From positions 1 through 64,000 of the forward strand of contig NBIV01000335.1 in assembly GCA_003194525.1 (NCBI GenBank): DNA of 64,000 bases, in the 5' to 3' direction. The notes under the pieces were generated by a model. It saw only the letters and a list, made by a program, of their open reading frames with translations. It had not been told where the DNA came from and made no database searches. The DNA is from Gracilariopsis chorda. Lineage: Eukaryota > Rhodophyta > Florideophyceae > Gracilariales > Gracilariaceae. Each line of letters opens with the position of its first letter. Position 1 is the stretch's first letter. The translations under genes were made by a program, and so were the position numbers. Positions 11,370 to 22,517 of the stretch are shown piece after piece.

Positions 11370-12280
11370 CCATGGCTACCTCAAACTACGGAGTCATTTC
11401 GGTTATTCAGCCGCCGTCGCTGAAAAACATCGACCAGCCCACGCTCATCTGGTTTGAAACGGACTACGCAGCCTACCGCGCGAAAGTTGAAGACGTGAAC
11501 AAAGACAGGCCAGCTGACTAATGTCTTTCTACGGCCTCTATCAAGGACTGCATGAACTCTGCTACTCTACATGCGCTCTGCATGATCGGAGAAATAGAAG
11601 GGGCTTCTTCTGTCGAGGATGCTACAGCGGAGAAAGTGAAGCTTTGGTTTGAAAATGCTTCAACGTCAACTCCTAAGGATCTAGCTGAGAGGATGGACGC
11701 TGCACTACGGCTGGTTTCGTATGTCCCAAACAAAGAAGATCCAGCTGGAGGCGTGTCCAACTTCATCATCAGCTTCATCACTGCAGTTGATCAAAACAAC
11801 GCCTCGGAAGTCCTCAAGGACAAAGACATGTATAAGAAATTCATCGACCGTCTAGTGCCCAAATCCAAACGGGATGTTCTTGCCGAACTGATCAAAATGA
11901 TGAGAAGAGGCTGGAATAAAGAGCAGTTATGCAGCATCAAACTGTTCAAGGAAGAAGTGGCGTCCATGGCGTTGGAAATCGCACTCACGGAGACTGCATT
12001 GGCATGGGTCAACCCTTCTAAGTCGAATCACTCTCGTCTCCAAGGAAGAAAACCGTCAACACCTGCCGCATCGAACGGAAGGGAAACTTCATTCTCTCGT
12101 CCCAAGCCAAAGGGCGGAAAGCGTTAGAATAAGAGAAAGGACATCGAGTGGACCGAATCCTGCCTGAATCCAGACTGTTTTGAGAAACATTGCCTTAAGA
12201 ACTGCAAGAACACTACAGAGGAACGCGAATCGGAACTGTTTGAGAAGTACTACAGCACCAGGGCAGCGAAGAAGGCCAAA
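11370..12280 (+). pseudogene. gag region of gypsy element 2, fossil
   Basis: Starts at an ATG near 11371, shortly after the 5' LTR. A helical capsid-like core is followed by a basic tail and a short Cys/His-bearing segment near 12.15-12.25 kb. The core aligns with the gag of element 1. Broken. Confidence 0.8.
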
Positions 12281-12289
12281 GCGATTAAG

Positions 12290-15200
12290 GATTTGTCGAC
12301 AGCAAGTCCTACAGTACCCATAGCAGACACGGGAAGGTTCAAGATGGCGTTGGAAGACACTGTCTTGGAAACCGTCTTAGATGATTCTGGGGCAGATTTC
12401 AGTGCAATCGCATCAAACATGTTCACTCAGGTACTCTCGGAGATGCCGAACCTCGACATCCGTCTGCTAGACCGACCCATTGCCCTGACGGGTGCTTTCA
12501 GCACCAACAACGACGCAAAAGCTTTCGCCTCTCGATCAGTTAAGATGGCAATAACTATCTCCCTCCCGAGTTCCAACATCCCAGTCCGCGTCAGAGGAGT
12601 AACATTCTTTGTAGTGGATCACCCCATAGAGGAGATACCCCTCGGTCGTCCATTCCTTCACTCTATAGGATTCAACTTGTAGGATCATCTCGTCCGTGTC
12701 AGGGACGCGATTCACGACGAGCACTTCGATGAACTTGACCCAGACACTTTAAAGCTTGCAGCTGCCAAGTATAAGGGCCTGTCATACACAGAAGCCGACG
12801 ACGACCCTATAGAACTACCTGAGTGTCTATCTGCGAGAATCGGAGAGGACAGCGAAGAGGCTATCAAGGAAGCTTTCAGAAGAATTCTCGACGAAGCAAA
12901 GAGTAACGTAATATCTGATGCAGGACAGAAGAGACTCGAGGACATGCTCCGGAAGTATCGTGACGTGTTCAGGATCAAGCCGGGCGCTGACCCGCCTGCC
13001 GACGTCCCTTCACTCGTTATCAATCCCATGAAGAACGCCAAACCACACCGATCACCCCAACGCCGCTATGCACCGCACCAGAGGGCCTTCATCATACAGA
13101 CCGTCCGAGAGTTGGAGGCAGTGGTGGCCATTTACAAGAGTCCCGCTGCAAGATGGGCCTCACCAGCTCTGGCGGTCGCAAAACCAGGCTCAGCTAGGCT
13201 TCGTTTAACAGTAGATCTACGTGGATCCAATGCCCGTACCGTTCCGATACAATCATCGATGCCCCACCTCGATTCCAAATTTCAAGACATGGCAGGCAGT
13301 ACTTGTTTCGGTAATCTGGATTTGGCTCACGGCTACTGGAAGCTACCCCTATCCAAAGAATTGCAAGAGATGATGTAAATACAGACACCACTAGGTGTCT
13401 ATTCATCGAAACGACTACTAAAAAGGGGGAAGCGATTCCGGCAACCATTTCCAAGCTGTGCTCGCGCACAAGTTTGAAGGGCGAGTGGACAAATTTCTGC
13501 AGTGGCTATACGATTTCGTTTTGTATGCCAAAACCGAATTGCAACTGCTGTCCAACATAGAGCACTTCTTGCAGGTATGTCAGGAAATTGGTTTGAAGAT
13601 CGACTACGAGAAGACACATCTCTTCCGAAGAGAGGTTCAGTTCTGCCGACGGATCATATCATCGGAAGGAATTCAATACCATCCACGGCACTATGACGCT
13701 CTTGGGGCTATGAAGCAACATACGATGGCTACCGAGCTGCAGCAATTCGTGTTCAGAACGAACTGGATGCGGAGCTCTATCCCGGACTACGCCCGACGAA
13801 TAGCACCACTACACCAGCTTCTGGAAGATTGCTACAAGAAGGTTGGAAAACGAACACGTAGAGCACTCTGCAAGCTTTCTATCACCGACCAGTGGGGCAC
13901 TGACCCTGATTCAGCTTTCGCTGACATCAAGGATCAACTGGCCGCCTTAGTCCAGCTGGCTCATCCGCACGCGGATCATGACTTTTATCTGTTCACGGAT
14001 GCTTCCGAGACGCACTGGGCAGCCATCCTGACACAAGTCCAAACCGCAGACCGAAACAATCCGATCGAGGAACAGAGGCACAAACCTCTGTGTTTTCTGT
14101 CTGGATCTTTCTCAGGATCAGCTGGAAACTGGTCAATTGCTGAGAAAGAAGGGTACGCAATCGTTGAGTCGATGTGCCGCTTAGACTACATGACCATGGG
14201 ACACGAGACCAACATATTCACTGATCACGCCAACCTAGGATAATTGTACGACCCGTATGGTAGGAATCCCGGCATTTCGAGGCAAACTGCGAGCAAACTT
14301 ATGCGATGGGCTATCAAGCTCAGTGCTTTTCGCTATGTCGTCGAACCTATTCCTGGAGAACAAAACGTATGGGCGGACATGTTGACGAGATGGGCTGGCA
14401 ACCCTTCTCGGCATGTACATTCCAACAAACTTATGAAAGCAATGGCCCTCATGGTAGCTCCTCTGAATCCTGGCCTCGACCCGAAGTTGGACTGGCCCAA
14501 ACTATCCGACATTATTGCAACACAGCAACAAACCAGCGACAAACCTCCGAATCAGTTCAAGCCGACATTCCAAGGAATCCGAAATCAACAGGACGTGCTG
14601 TGGATTCAGAATGAAGCACCAATACTGAAGCTCCGCATTTTCATCGCCACTCATACCGGTCATGGAGGTCATAGAAGTGCCAATGTGACCATGGCTACAG
14701 TTCGGGCATACTTATACTGGAAGAGAATGGAGGATGATGTGAAAGCTTTCGTCGACACTTTCATCCACTTTCTGTGCACTGAGCCTTCTATTACTATTCC
14801 ACGTCCACTGGGTCACACGTTACACGCAGAGCAGCCAATTGAGTTGATCCATTTTGACTTTTGCTACATGTGCCCAGGAGAAAAGGGGTTTCTGTACGTA
14901 CTAGTCGTCAAAGACGACCACAGCAGATATGTATGGCTCGTGCCTGCCGCGGAAACCACTGCTGATGTGGTAGCAGACACACTCATCAAATGGTTCGCGT
15001 CCTTTGGTACTGTCATGCAAGGGATCTCAAACCGTGGAACCCATTTCAAGAATGAAGTTGTCAGGATGCTGAAGGAAGTAACGAAGTTGTGGTGCAACGC
15101 CCCAAAGGGGAGAAACACCCACAGACGTTCGGGATCTTTCCTCCGTGGAGGTGAACCCAGCTGGGTAGAGCCCCTCTAGGGGTGGCACAGCGGAGCCAGT

Positions 15201-16770
15201 TTGTAAGACCGAGGCCACCCTTCGCGATTAGCGCAAGAGGGTTTAGGACAAGAATCGGTATCCGCGAGAGCGGAAATGCGTCCTTGCCAGAGGTAGGTTT
15301 CCACGTAGGTGGGGGTGTGTGAGCGGATGCGCACACGAGAGCCGCGGATAGCGGGAGGTGCTACCCTAAAAAGGGGAAAAAGTAAGGGCGAAGAGGAGGA
15401 AGAGAGGACGAAGTGAGTCGCGAGAGCGACGGGGGCGAACGGCGATGCCGGTAACAATATCCCTATACAGGGCGAAACCCCAATGAAATTGGATTAATAT
15501 GACTCCCAGTGATGGTTCCCTTTAGATGTGCAAGGGGGTTAGATGTCCCGTGGTTCACGGCGGTTCCCTCCAAGGAGAACTACAGCACGCGCGCAAGCGG
15601 TAACAACTAGAACCAATTCCCCAGGTTGGGGTCCCTTCTTGGGGAAGGTTTACTGGTGCGACGGCAGTGCGCCGTCGCACTAAGTACTAGCTTCCCAGAA
15701 ATGGGTGTGAAAATAATAAATAAAATCAACTAAAATACTCCACATTTCGTGGCAACCTCCACTACTTTGGCCAACCGCCAATTGACCCAAAACTGTGACC
15801 CACGTGTCCATATCCACCATAGTGCGGCGTAGTTCATATACACACTACACAACCGATAATATCGGGAAAGCATTCAAGTACCAAGAATCCCTCCCTGAGG
15901 GCGTTGCACGACAGAAGTCGGCTCATCACTTCACGCTCGCATATTGCCCTTGGTCTAATGGTACGGTAGAGTTCGTTAATCGAGAATTGCTAAGGATTAT
16001 GCGCGCTCTCCTGTCAGAATACCAACTACCCATCGCTTGCTGGCCAACCATTCTACCCGTTACTCAATCGGCACTGAATAACACTAAGTTGGTGCGCCTC
16101 GGCAATCGGTGCCCTCTCACCTTATTCAAAGGACACAAACAGGATACTCTACTAGCCGCAGTAACGCACAAGAAACGTGGAAAGACGGTGGGAATGAAGA
16201 TAGGCGATGTACGACAGCGACAACTACAGAAAATTGAGAACACGGTGCAGTCGCTGTAGAAGATGCACAAGGACGTTGCCGAGCGAACCACCAAGGAGCG
16301 GCAACGAGCTATCGATACACACAACTGCAAGACCAATTTGAGGGCGATAAATTTCACTGAAGGCGATTTTGTACTACGAGGAGTCGTCCAGAGATCTAAT
16401 AGTCAAAACCTGCGCTCAAGTAAACCCACCCCTATCGTTTCATTGAATGCAAAACTAAATACGTCTTTTTGGTTGAATCATTGTTGTACCACAAGCGAAT
16501 GGAAGTGCATGTGCTAAGACAGAAGCTTTTCAGAAACTCGGACTTCGAAGTGACCGAGGAACTGCGAGACTACTTGGCCTATCAGCAGGGTGAGATGCTA
16601 TTTGTTGAGGATTTTCTGGACATAAGGCGAAGGAAGGGAACCACAAAGTTGGTCGTCAAATGGAAATGATTTTCCGAGAACGAAACCGACTGGGTGACTC
16701 TCGCTTCTTTGCAAGATGATGTACCTGCACTTGTCGAAAAATATCTCGGCGAAGTTAGGTCTCCCGGGAC
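12290..16770 (+). pseudogene. pol region of gypsy element 2 (PR-RT-RH-IN-chromodomain), fossil
   Basis: Visible motifs in order: DDSGADFS (protease), RT palm regions, FTDASETHWA and FTDHANL (RNase H), a HTGHGGHR...CT zinc-binding region of integrase, a DDE core with HFDFCY and KDDHSRYVW, and after the 826-bp insert the end of the core (HHFTLAYCPWSNGTVE). A chromodomain-like terminus (LVVKWK, then WVTLASLQDDV) closes it, as in chromoviruses, which are thought to use it to target chromatin. Broken. Confidence 0.88.
15088..15913 (+). mobile_element. solo-LTR-like element, copy 2 (826 bp)
   Basis: 826-bp insert in the integrase region of gypsy element 2, flanked by exact GAAGT duplications (15083-15087 and 15914-15918). 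TG...CA ends; the outer 16 bp are near-perfect inverted repeats (TGTGGTGCAACGCCC against TGTCGTGCAACGCCC). It is about 98% identical to copy 1 over its right two thirds but only about 83% over the left 265 bp. A perfect 10-bp hairpin (GTGCGACGGC/GCCGTCGCAC, about 15656-15680) precedes an AATAAA-containing tract. Element 1 has an uninterrupted sequence at the matching integrase site, which confirms the insertion. Confidence 0.85.
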
Positions 16771-16840
16771 TTGCCGGCAAAAGCAAGTTGCAGCCTTTCT
16801 GTAACTCTCCGCCTTTTTCACTTATAGAATTACGATGCGC

Positions 16841-17307
16841 TGTTGTAGCAAATACGGCATCACCTTGGAATAAACGATAGATGTCACTGTAGGCTGGGTA
16901 GCAAATGCGTAGGCAGCAACCGCTGAACCCGCAAATGCGCAGCTGACACTTGCGCAGGTAGCAAATGCGTTGCTGTCAACTGCGTAGGTGGCTTTACCCC
17001 GCGCGGTACGCAAGATAGTGTGTGACTATCGTGCTTGCCGAGTTCAACAGACAATCGGCTCGGCAAGGGGCGCTCATAAGAGGCCTTCCGATTCTTCGGA
17101 AGGCAACTCACGAGGCAAGACACAGCAAGTGAGGTGCGCGTTCTCTTGTTGCCCTCCTACGTCTTTCAGTGCTTCTACCGATTCCCTACAGTAGCTCCGC
17201 GCTGCGTTCTCGCCTTGCGCACTGTCAGCAATCTCCGCCACAACGCTAGCGTCGTTTTGTAGTTGGTCATCTTTGGGAATTTTTCGCTCTGGCAACACTG
17301 AACATCA
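16841..17307 (+). repeat. 3' LTR of gypsy element 2
   Basis: 467-bp partner of 10848-11314, about 93% identical, followed by GTATG at 17308-17312. Confidence 0.93.
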
Positions 17308-17312
17308 GTATG

Positions 17313-17459
17313 CCACGACAATAGCCACCAGAACGTGAGCTCGGGCTGCGAGCTGTGCCGTCCAAAAGAATGAATTGGACGTCTCTTGCTGAATCTGCAG
17401 TGTGCCGTCTGTGGAATATGCTTTTCAATCAGGGAGATGAAGAGTTCACCTTCGCGCAT
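17313..17459 (-). pseudogene. 5' part of an open frame split by gypsy element 2
   Basis: Starts at an ATG (17459) on the minus strand, with an in-frame TAG a few codons upstream. It encodes about 49 residues before the element and continues in phase at 10847. Product unknown. On the plus strand an overlapping frame (17386-17643) also looks mildly protein-like, so the strand of any real gene is uncertain. Confidence 0.3.
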
Positions 17460-19232
17460 CAGTGGAGTTGTCGAGAGGATCGCCTACAGAACCCACCAAG
17501 GCACAATTGTATCGATTGACTTCTTGCCCAATCATCAAGCTCAGTACAGATTGACTGACTCGAGACCCAATGGGGGCATAGAGTTCAATCCGGCACGTGG
17601 CATATGTACAATTGTAACCAATCACGTAACGCCAAATACGTAACAGTTTTGACCGGCTTAAACCTGCGCTCTTTGTTAGTGTCTGACCTCATCCGCCATC
17701 CCGTCTTTCCCCCGCCGTACGCGATGCCCGGCCAGCATTTCACCACCCTGCTCACCGCTGGCGCTCGTCGTCGTCTTCACCACCGTCCGCCGGTGCTTGC
17801 CCCCCACCGCTCTCCGTCGATGTCTGCTTCTCACCGCCGTGCTCGTCGCCACTTGTCGCCGCTCCGTTGACCTGAACTTGTTTGCGGCCGCCTCTCCTTG
17901 CGTACCGCTACCCTTTGCCGCTACCACTGAAGTCTCAAACCTGCTACCACCACCCACCTCTGCTGCTTATCGCCGCCGCCACCAGCCCCTTTGCTTGTTG
18001 CCATCGCCATCTGCCACTACCGCCTACTGCTCCTGCCACTTGCTACCGCTCACTACCGCATGGATTCGTCACCGCATCACGCCCTTTCCACCACTCGATC
18101 TTTTCTTTTGCCATCACAGTTTATGTTCAGCAACTGCTGTCAGATTTTACAAGTAGTTGTAGCACTAAGTCGCATGTTCAGTAAATAGAAAACGATTGTT
18201 TACTTAAGATGTTGATCACGTCGTGGTAGGGTACCAGTTGACTAAGCATGCCAGGAGAGAACACTTACCAAATTGACGCGAGCGAAGGGGAAAGTCAATC
18301 AAGGGTATTATTAGACAGTGGCCGCGGAAATTCCTTGGTTTCCTGCGGAGAGAAAAGTATCTGTAACCAGATATGATGTTTTACTCTTATGTTCTAGTTA
18401 GACATCAAGGGCCCACAGTAAACAATAAGAAGAAAGAGAAGAAGAAGAAGAAGAAGAATGTTTACTTGATTTATGTGTTCGTCCTTTGAAATGCTTCCAG
18501 CGCGAAAACGTGAACATGTCGTAGCGTGCAAGCGGTAAGCACGATAACTTTCAATGAAGAAAGCTGGAAAGACGGAGAGCTGTTCTCAAAGCTCCTTGCA
18601 GCCGCATGTATAGACGGCAACTGGCAACGACACGAGTAGAAGCAACGCTGGGAATACCAACGATGGAACGAGGAAACCGGCGCCGAAATTAACGACCGGT
18701 GATCAGCAGCGGTGGATCCCTGCGTGTATCGTTGCATTGAAACATGAATCGCATGACATCTATGGCACACAAATCGTTCAAATGACGGCAGCTTGTAGCT
18801 ATACTTGTTGCAAAACAGTTTATAAAGTTTGAACGGAACAGTTTGAGAACTTCTATTGTGAATAACAAGGGCATGTCATGTTACGTGAGTCTAACACCTT
18901 ACAATGGATTTGTTGCTATGTTAAAGAGAGACCGTGAATTTGCTTTTGCGGATGCTTCCAACAGTAAGTTGCACTCGTTTGCATGTGTCTTTCCTTATGG
19001 TTCAACTCGGTAGATAGCATAAGTACCGAGTAATTCTGTTGCAGTACCGAGGACTGGTGGTGAAGAGAGGACCAAAGACCGCTATCGACGAGTAGTAAAG
19101 TTGTTCTGTATTTATTTGCATAACGCCATTTTAATATCTATCTGCATGGAGCATAAAGCTGTAGCTCTATAGGTCTGACTATGACCTACATTTTGGTCTT
19201 CTCTGCTGGAGCCTTGAACGTGGTACCAAAGG
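17460..19232. other. low-complexity and unassigned DNA
   Basis: From about 17690 to 18130 the plus strand is pyrimidine-rich (runs of CCR/CTY triplets) and gives long but compositionally trivial Pro/Ala/Leu/His frames. A purine-rich (GAA)n tract lies at about 18428-18458, bracketed by AGTAAACA and TGTTTACT. The leader-like C/T-rich stretch followed by an ATG near 18249 could be an old retroelement leader, but no gag or pol is visible. Nothing recognised from 18480 to 19232. Confidence 0.35.
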
Positions 19233-19234
19233 TA

Positions 19235-19271
19235 AGGGGTTAGCGGTCAGAAGGGCTTAATTTGAGACACA
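19235..19271 (+). repeat. left terminal inverted repeat of the pogo-like element
   Basis: Begins just after the TA at 19233-19234 and matches the complement of 21439-21474 with one gap and one mismatch in about 36 bp. Confidence 0.85.
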
Positions 19272-19412
19272 CACCGTGCTTCAGAAAAAGGCGATTTCGA
19301 AGCTGCTTTGGCATAAAGTATCCCATCCCGTGAAGCAAAAATGCGGTGCAATGAGGCCAAGGGCTTTATTTGAGACGACGCTGCCGCCATCCCCAGCGCT
19401 TTCTTTTGCCGC

Positions 19413-21296
19413 TTATCGAGGCATGCGCGATCTGCGCGTGCCTCTCGGGACTCGCGGTCCTTCCCCTAGTTCAACCCGTAAGTTTCCACGTCTTTGTTTG
19501 GCTTGTCGACGTCTCACTAACTTATTTATCGGCACACTATCATCTCGCACACTCTTAAACAGCGGCGGCAGATTCTCGTCCAAACACTTCAGATATAAGC
19601 GCTCCGTTCTCTCCTTTACTTTCCTTGGTGAAGCATCCCAATCTTTGTTCATGATGGTGGAGTTTGGCGGTTGCTTGTTTTCCTTACCCGTGCTCTGAGT
19701 GAGTCGTAAAGCCGGGGTTCCGCCATCACTGGCAACTCTTCCGCGGACCACACGAACTGGAGCACGCAATGGTGCTGCTTCCCATATAACTCGATTTGTT
19801 GAGCGGTTGTTCTGGAGGATATTCTCTACTTCTGTGACTGCGGCAGTTGGATTAACGTGAGAAGATAATGCGTCCTGGATCTTTCGGTAAATCGATTCGT
19901 CTTTGGTTCTGAGCCGATTGGAAGATCTGACCTCAATTGCATCCGTTTCACCTTTCCGACTCTTCCAATCAGCTCGCATTTCGAGTTTCTCACGGAGTCT
20001 GTCCACGAAGATATTATCCATCGGCCACATCCCAGCGTCAACAAAGGTCTTCTTCACAACTTCAGGCGTAATTGTTCGATAGCCAGCAATGGCCAGTTTC
20101 ATTTCGAAACACATATTGGCATGGGAAAACTCTCCGCTTCTCAGAAGAACATCACGAACTGACCTCGTTTCTTCCTTGAAATGTTTATTTGTATGGGAAT
20201 CACAAGGCTGAAGGAAATGTGAAGTATTGGCGGGAAGCTGAATGACATGTATCTTCAACTTCTCACATTCTACCAACCATTCTGTACCTTTGTGGGAGCT
20301 ATGCCCATCAAGCAAGAGCAATAGTGACTTTGAAGGCGACACGAACTAACGCGCGAATTCTGCAAAATGCTTCACGACATGGGTCAAAGTTGCACGATCC
20401 ATACTTCCCTTCGGTGAACATCGGACGACTGTACCGGTTGGAATCCAGGTATTGTAGCCAAGCCACTTGTATTTTGGAGACAAGAAACTAACGGTATCTT
20501 GCTTGATTTCTTCTATCCACTTCGGCATACAATTTTTCCCTTCTGCGAGAAGAAAAGGTGGTGCAAGTTTCCCAGAGCTTGAAACAATCACAACGGCAGT
20601 GAGATGCTCGCCGTTCTCTTTCAGATCATGACGTCTGCCGGAAAGATGACTACTGGAAGCTGAAAATACTTTCAATCTGCGACCATGCGAAGCATTCACA
20701 GCAGTCTCGTCTAGATTCCAGATACGATCTGGATCTTGGAAAAGGTCAGGTTCTTGTTTTTGGAGCTCCGTCAGAAGTGTACTAAGCGTCTTCACATGGT
20801 CAATATTCTCACCTGCAAAGTACTTATGAGACATGTCTTCGGCGTAGCTAAACGTTAGAGAACGGTTCCGTGCACGAAATGAACGAATGGCTGCATCAGA
20901 GGGAACACCACGCTGGTATCCAACCCGTCCATCGGCGGTTACATCTGCGATTAGACTTTTCATTCGGTTTGCATCGAATGCAAATCCGCGCTGACCTGCA
21001 TAAATGACGCGCTTAACAATCGCTTCTTCTTCTGTTTGGCTTAGAGTTGTTGGTCTACCTGGTTTAAAGTCTACGGGATTCAGAAGCTTGTGGAGTTTGG
21101 TTCTGTTTGTCAATTTTGTTGCTTGGAACAAGCGATAGGTTTTCGCACGAGAAAGATGACAAGCTGATGCAACGTTTCGTGGGGTACAGCCGTGTTTGAA
21201 AAGTGCTACAGCGCGCATACGATTTGCTTGTTCCTCGTTTCTACGTTCGAAATTGCGTTTCAGACGGGCTGTTTGGCGCCGCATGGAAAGTGGCAT
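19413..21296 (-). pseudogene. pogo/Tigger-like transposase with one amber stop
   Basis: Frame of 628 codons from an ATG at 21296 to a TAA at 19413, interrupted once by TAG at 20346-20348. An N-terminal helix-turn-helix (about residues 20-75; Arg/Lys-rich, then CTPRNVASACHLSRAKTYRLF) is followed by a CENP-B/Tc5-type DNA-binding region (about 85-160). The DDE_1 catalytic core then shows D in WNLDETAV, D in LLLLDGHSSH and D in LQPCD, giving a DD35D spacing. The amber lies between the first and second catalytic Asp. The basic C-terminal tail is long. The enzyme would cut and paste the element at TA. With a single stop and both sides in one frame it is either just inactivated or a sequencing or allelic variant. 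Confidence 0.9.
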
Positions 21297-21438
21297 GGTT
21301 GTGCAGCAAATGTTCTTGGGTAGAGGGGAAGGAAGTTGAACGCGGTGTTGAACGGTGTGGGAATATTGGGCTAGGGGTAAGTGGAAGCGCTGGGATAGGA
21401 GATTACGTCATTTGCAGTTTCACCGTCTCAAATAAAGC

Positions 21439-21474
21439 CCTTTCTCAAATTAAGCCCTTCTGAACGCTAACCCT
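21439..21474 (-). repeat. right terminal inverted repeat of the pogo-like element
   Basis: Inverted partner of 19235-19271, ending at the TA at 21475-21476. Confidence 0.85.
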
Positions 21475-21476
21475 TA

Positions 21477-22500
21477 CCAAGGGCAGAACAGCACCGAGGG
21501 TTTTTCTTTTAACTACGTAGATTTTTTGAGCCGCTGCCTGCCGGAATACTGTTTCTTACGAAAAGCATTCGCCGTCCGGGACGGCTCTGTCCTGAGAACC
21601 AATAGCGTTCGCCTCTGACATAAAGCTGCCCTACTAACCTCAACCTCCTCGTAATTTCTTCTACCATCCCCCTACACCCATTAACTACAGCATGTTCGAC
21701 AAAACTTTGTCTTGATTCTACAACGCCTATGGGACACGCGACAAGAAACTGTTGCGATAGGTCGGCAGAAGATGCCGGGAGGCCTCTAGACAATGCCTAT
21801 TTTGGCCTAGGATCGAATGCCCTCTTCTAAGAAAAGATGCTCTCCGGACTGCGAAAGAGTCTGTCTACACAGAGTAGACATTTCCGAACTACGACGAACA
21901 GATTATTCGTCTGGTATCTTACTAACAAGATACTTTCTAGATGTGAAGTTTGCGAAATAAAAGACAAACTGGGTTAATCACAGATGCAGGTTTGTTAGAG
22001 CAAAGGGAACAAGGCGTGTCACTCATGCGATCAGAACCGCCTATGGTGAATGCCTTCACCAAAGGAAGCTTTTGTCCCAGTTTGCGTCGTCAAATATCCA
22101 ATCCAACAAGATTTCGAGATTTGATGGAACCTGGTCTCTGGCTGATGTCGGTATATGGTAGATGCGGATGTCCGCCGGCGGACAAGGTACGCCAAGCGCA
22201 GTTTCTTGTTTGCTGTGCTACCACTCGCTTCCAACATTGGTCCTCATCGCTCCTCATTTGCCTCTTCCATTTGGTTGACTTTCATTATGCCCCAGCATAC
22301 TTACTCGTGCGGAAGTACATTTCCTCGAACCTATTTGTATTTACTCTCCCACAGTCAACCTACAGAAATGACTGAATTATGACAACGTTTGAATTCTATA
22401 GCGCACATATAGGACAAGTAACAAACTACTGTCACGATATCGCAGCAAAAGTTGCTGCCCAGGCGCCTTTTACTTACTCCTCGTATGGATTCGGTTCACA
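21477..22500. other. no gene recognised
   Basis: Short frames on both strands (for example 21509-21793 minus and 21950-22375 plus) lack motifs and biased composition. A purine/AT patch near 21900-21960 is unremarkable. I see no element ends. Confidence 0.3.
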
Positions 22501-22517
22501 TGGGTACGGTTACCGTT

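Larger units (their letters stand above)
10848..17307 (+). mobile_element. Ty3/gypsy LTR retrotransposon (element 2), broken
   Basis: Fossil LTR retrotransposon on the plus strand with 467-bp LTRs (10848-11314 and 16841-17307, about 93% identical) and the 5-bp duplication GTATG (10843-10847 and 17308-17312). Order: gag (about 11.4-12.3 kb, starting with an ATG near 11371), protease (near 12.4 kb), RT (about 12.95-13.8 kb), RNase H (about 13.97-14.4 kb), integrase (about 14.6-16.3 kb) and a chromodomain-like end (about 16.6-16.8 kb). An 826-bp solo-LTR-like element interrupts the integrase. Gag and pol are close relatives of element 1, yet the LTRs are unrelated in sequence. About seven breaks in all. 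Confidence 0.93.
19235..21474 (-). mobile_element. pogo/Tigger-like DNA transposon
   Basis: 2,240-bp element flanked by TA (19233-19234 and 21475-21476), the target site of the Tc1/mariner-pogo superfamily. The ends are inverted repeats of about 35 bp (left AGGGGTTAGCGGTCAGAAGG, right complement AGGGTTAGCGTTCAGAAGG, then the shared GGCTTAATTTGAGA). A second inverted pair, AAGGGCTTTATTTGAGAC, lies further in (about 19363 and 21424). A transposase on the minus strand fills most of the interior. The TIRs match closely and the frame has one stop, so it is probably young. Confidence 0.92.

Noticed and set aside
15088-15913. group I or II intron, suggested by GC-rich hairpins
   Set aside because: The exact 5-bp duplications and TG...CA ends show a transposed element; no domain V or P/Q/R/S core is visible.
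17690-18188. Pro/Ala/His-rich plus-strand frames
   Set aside because: They arise from a pyrimidine-rich low-complexity tract and are open in several phases, so openness is compositional.
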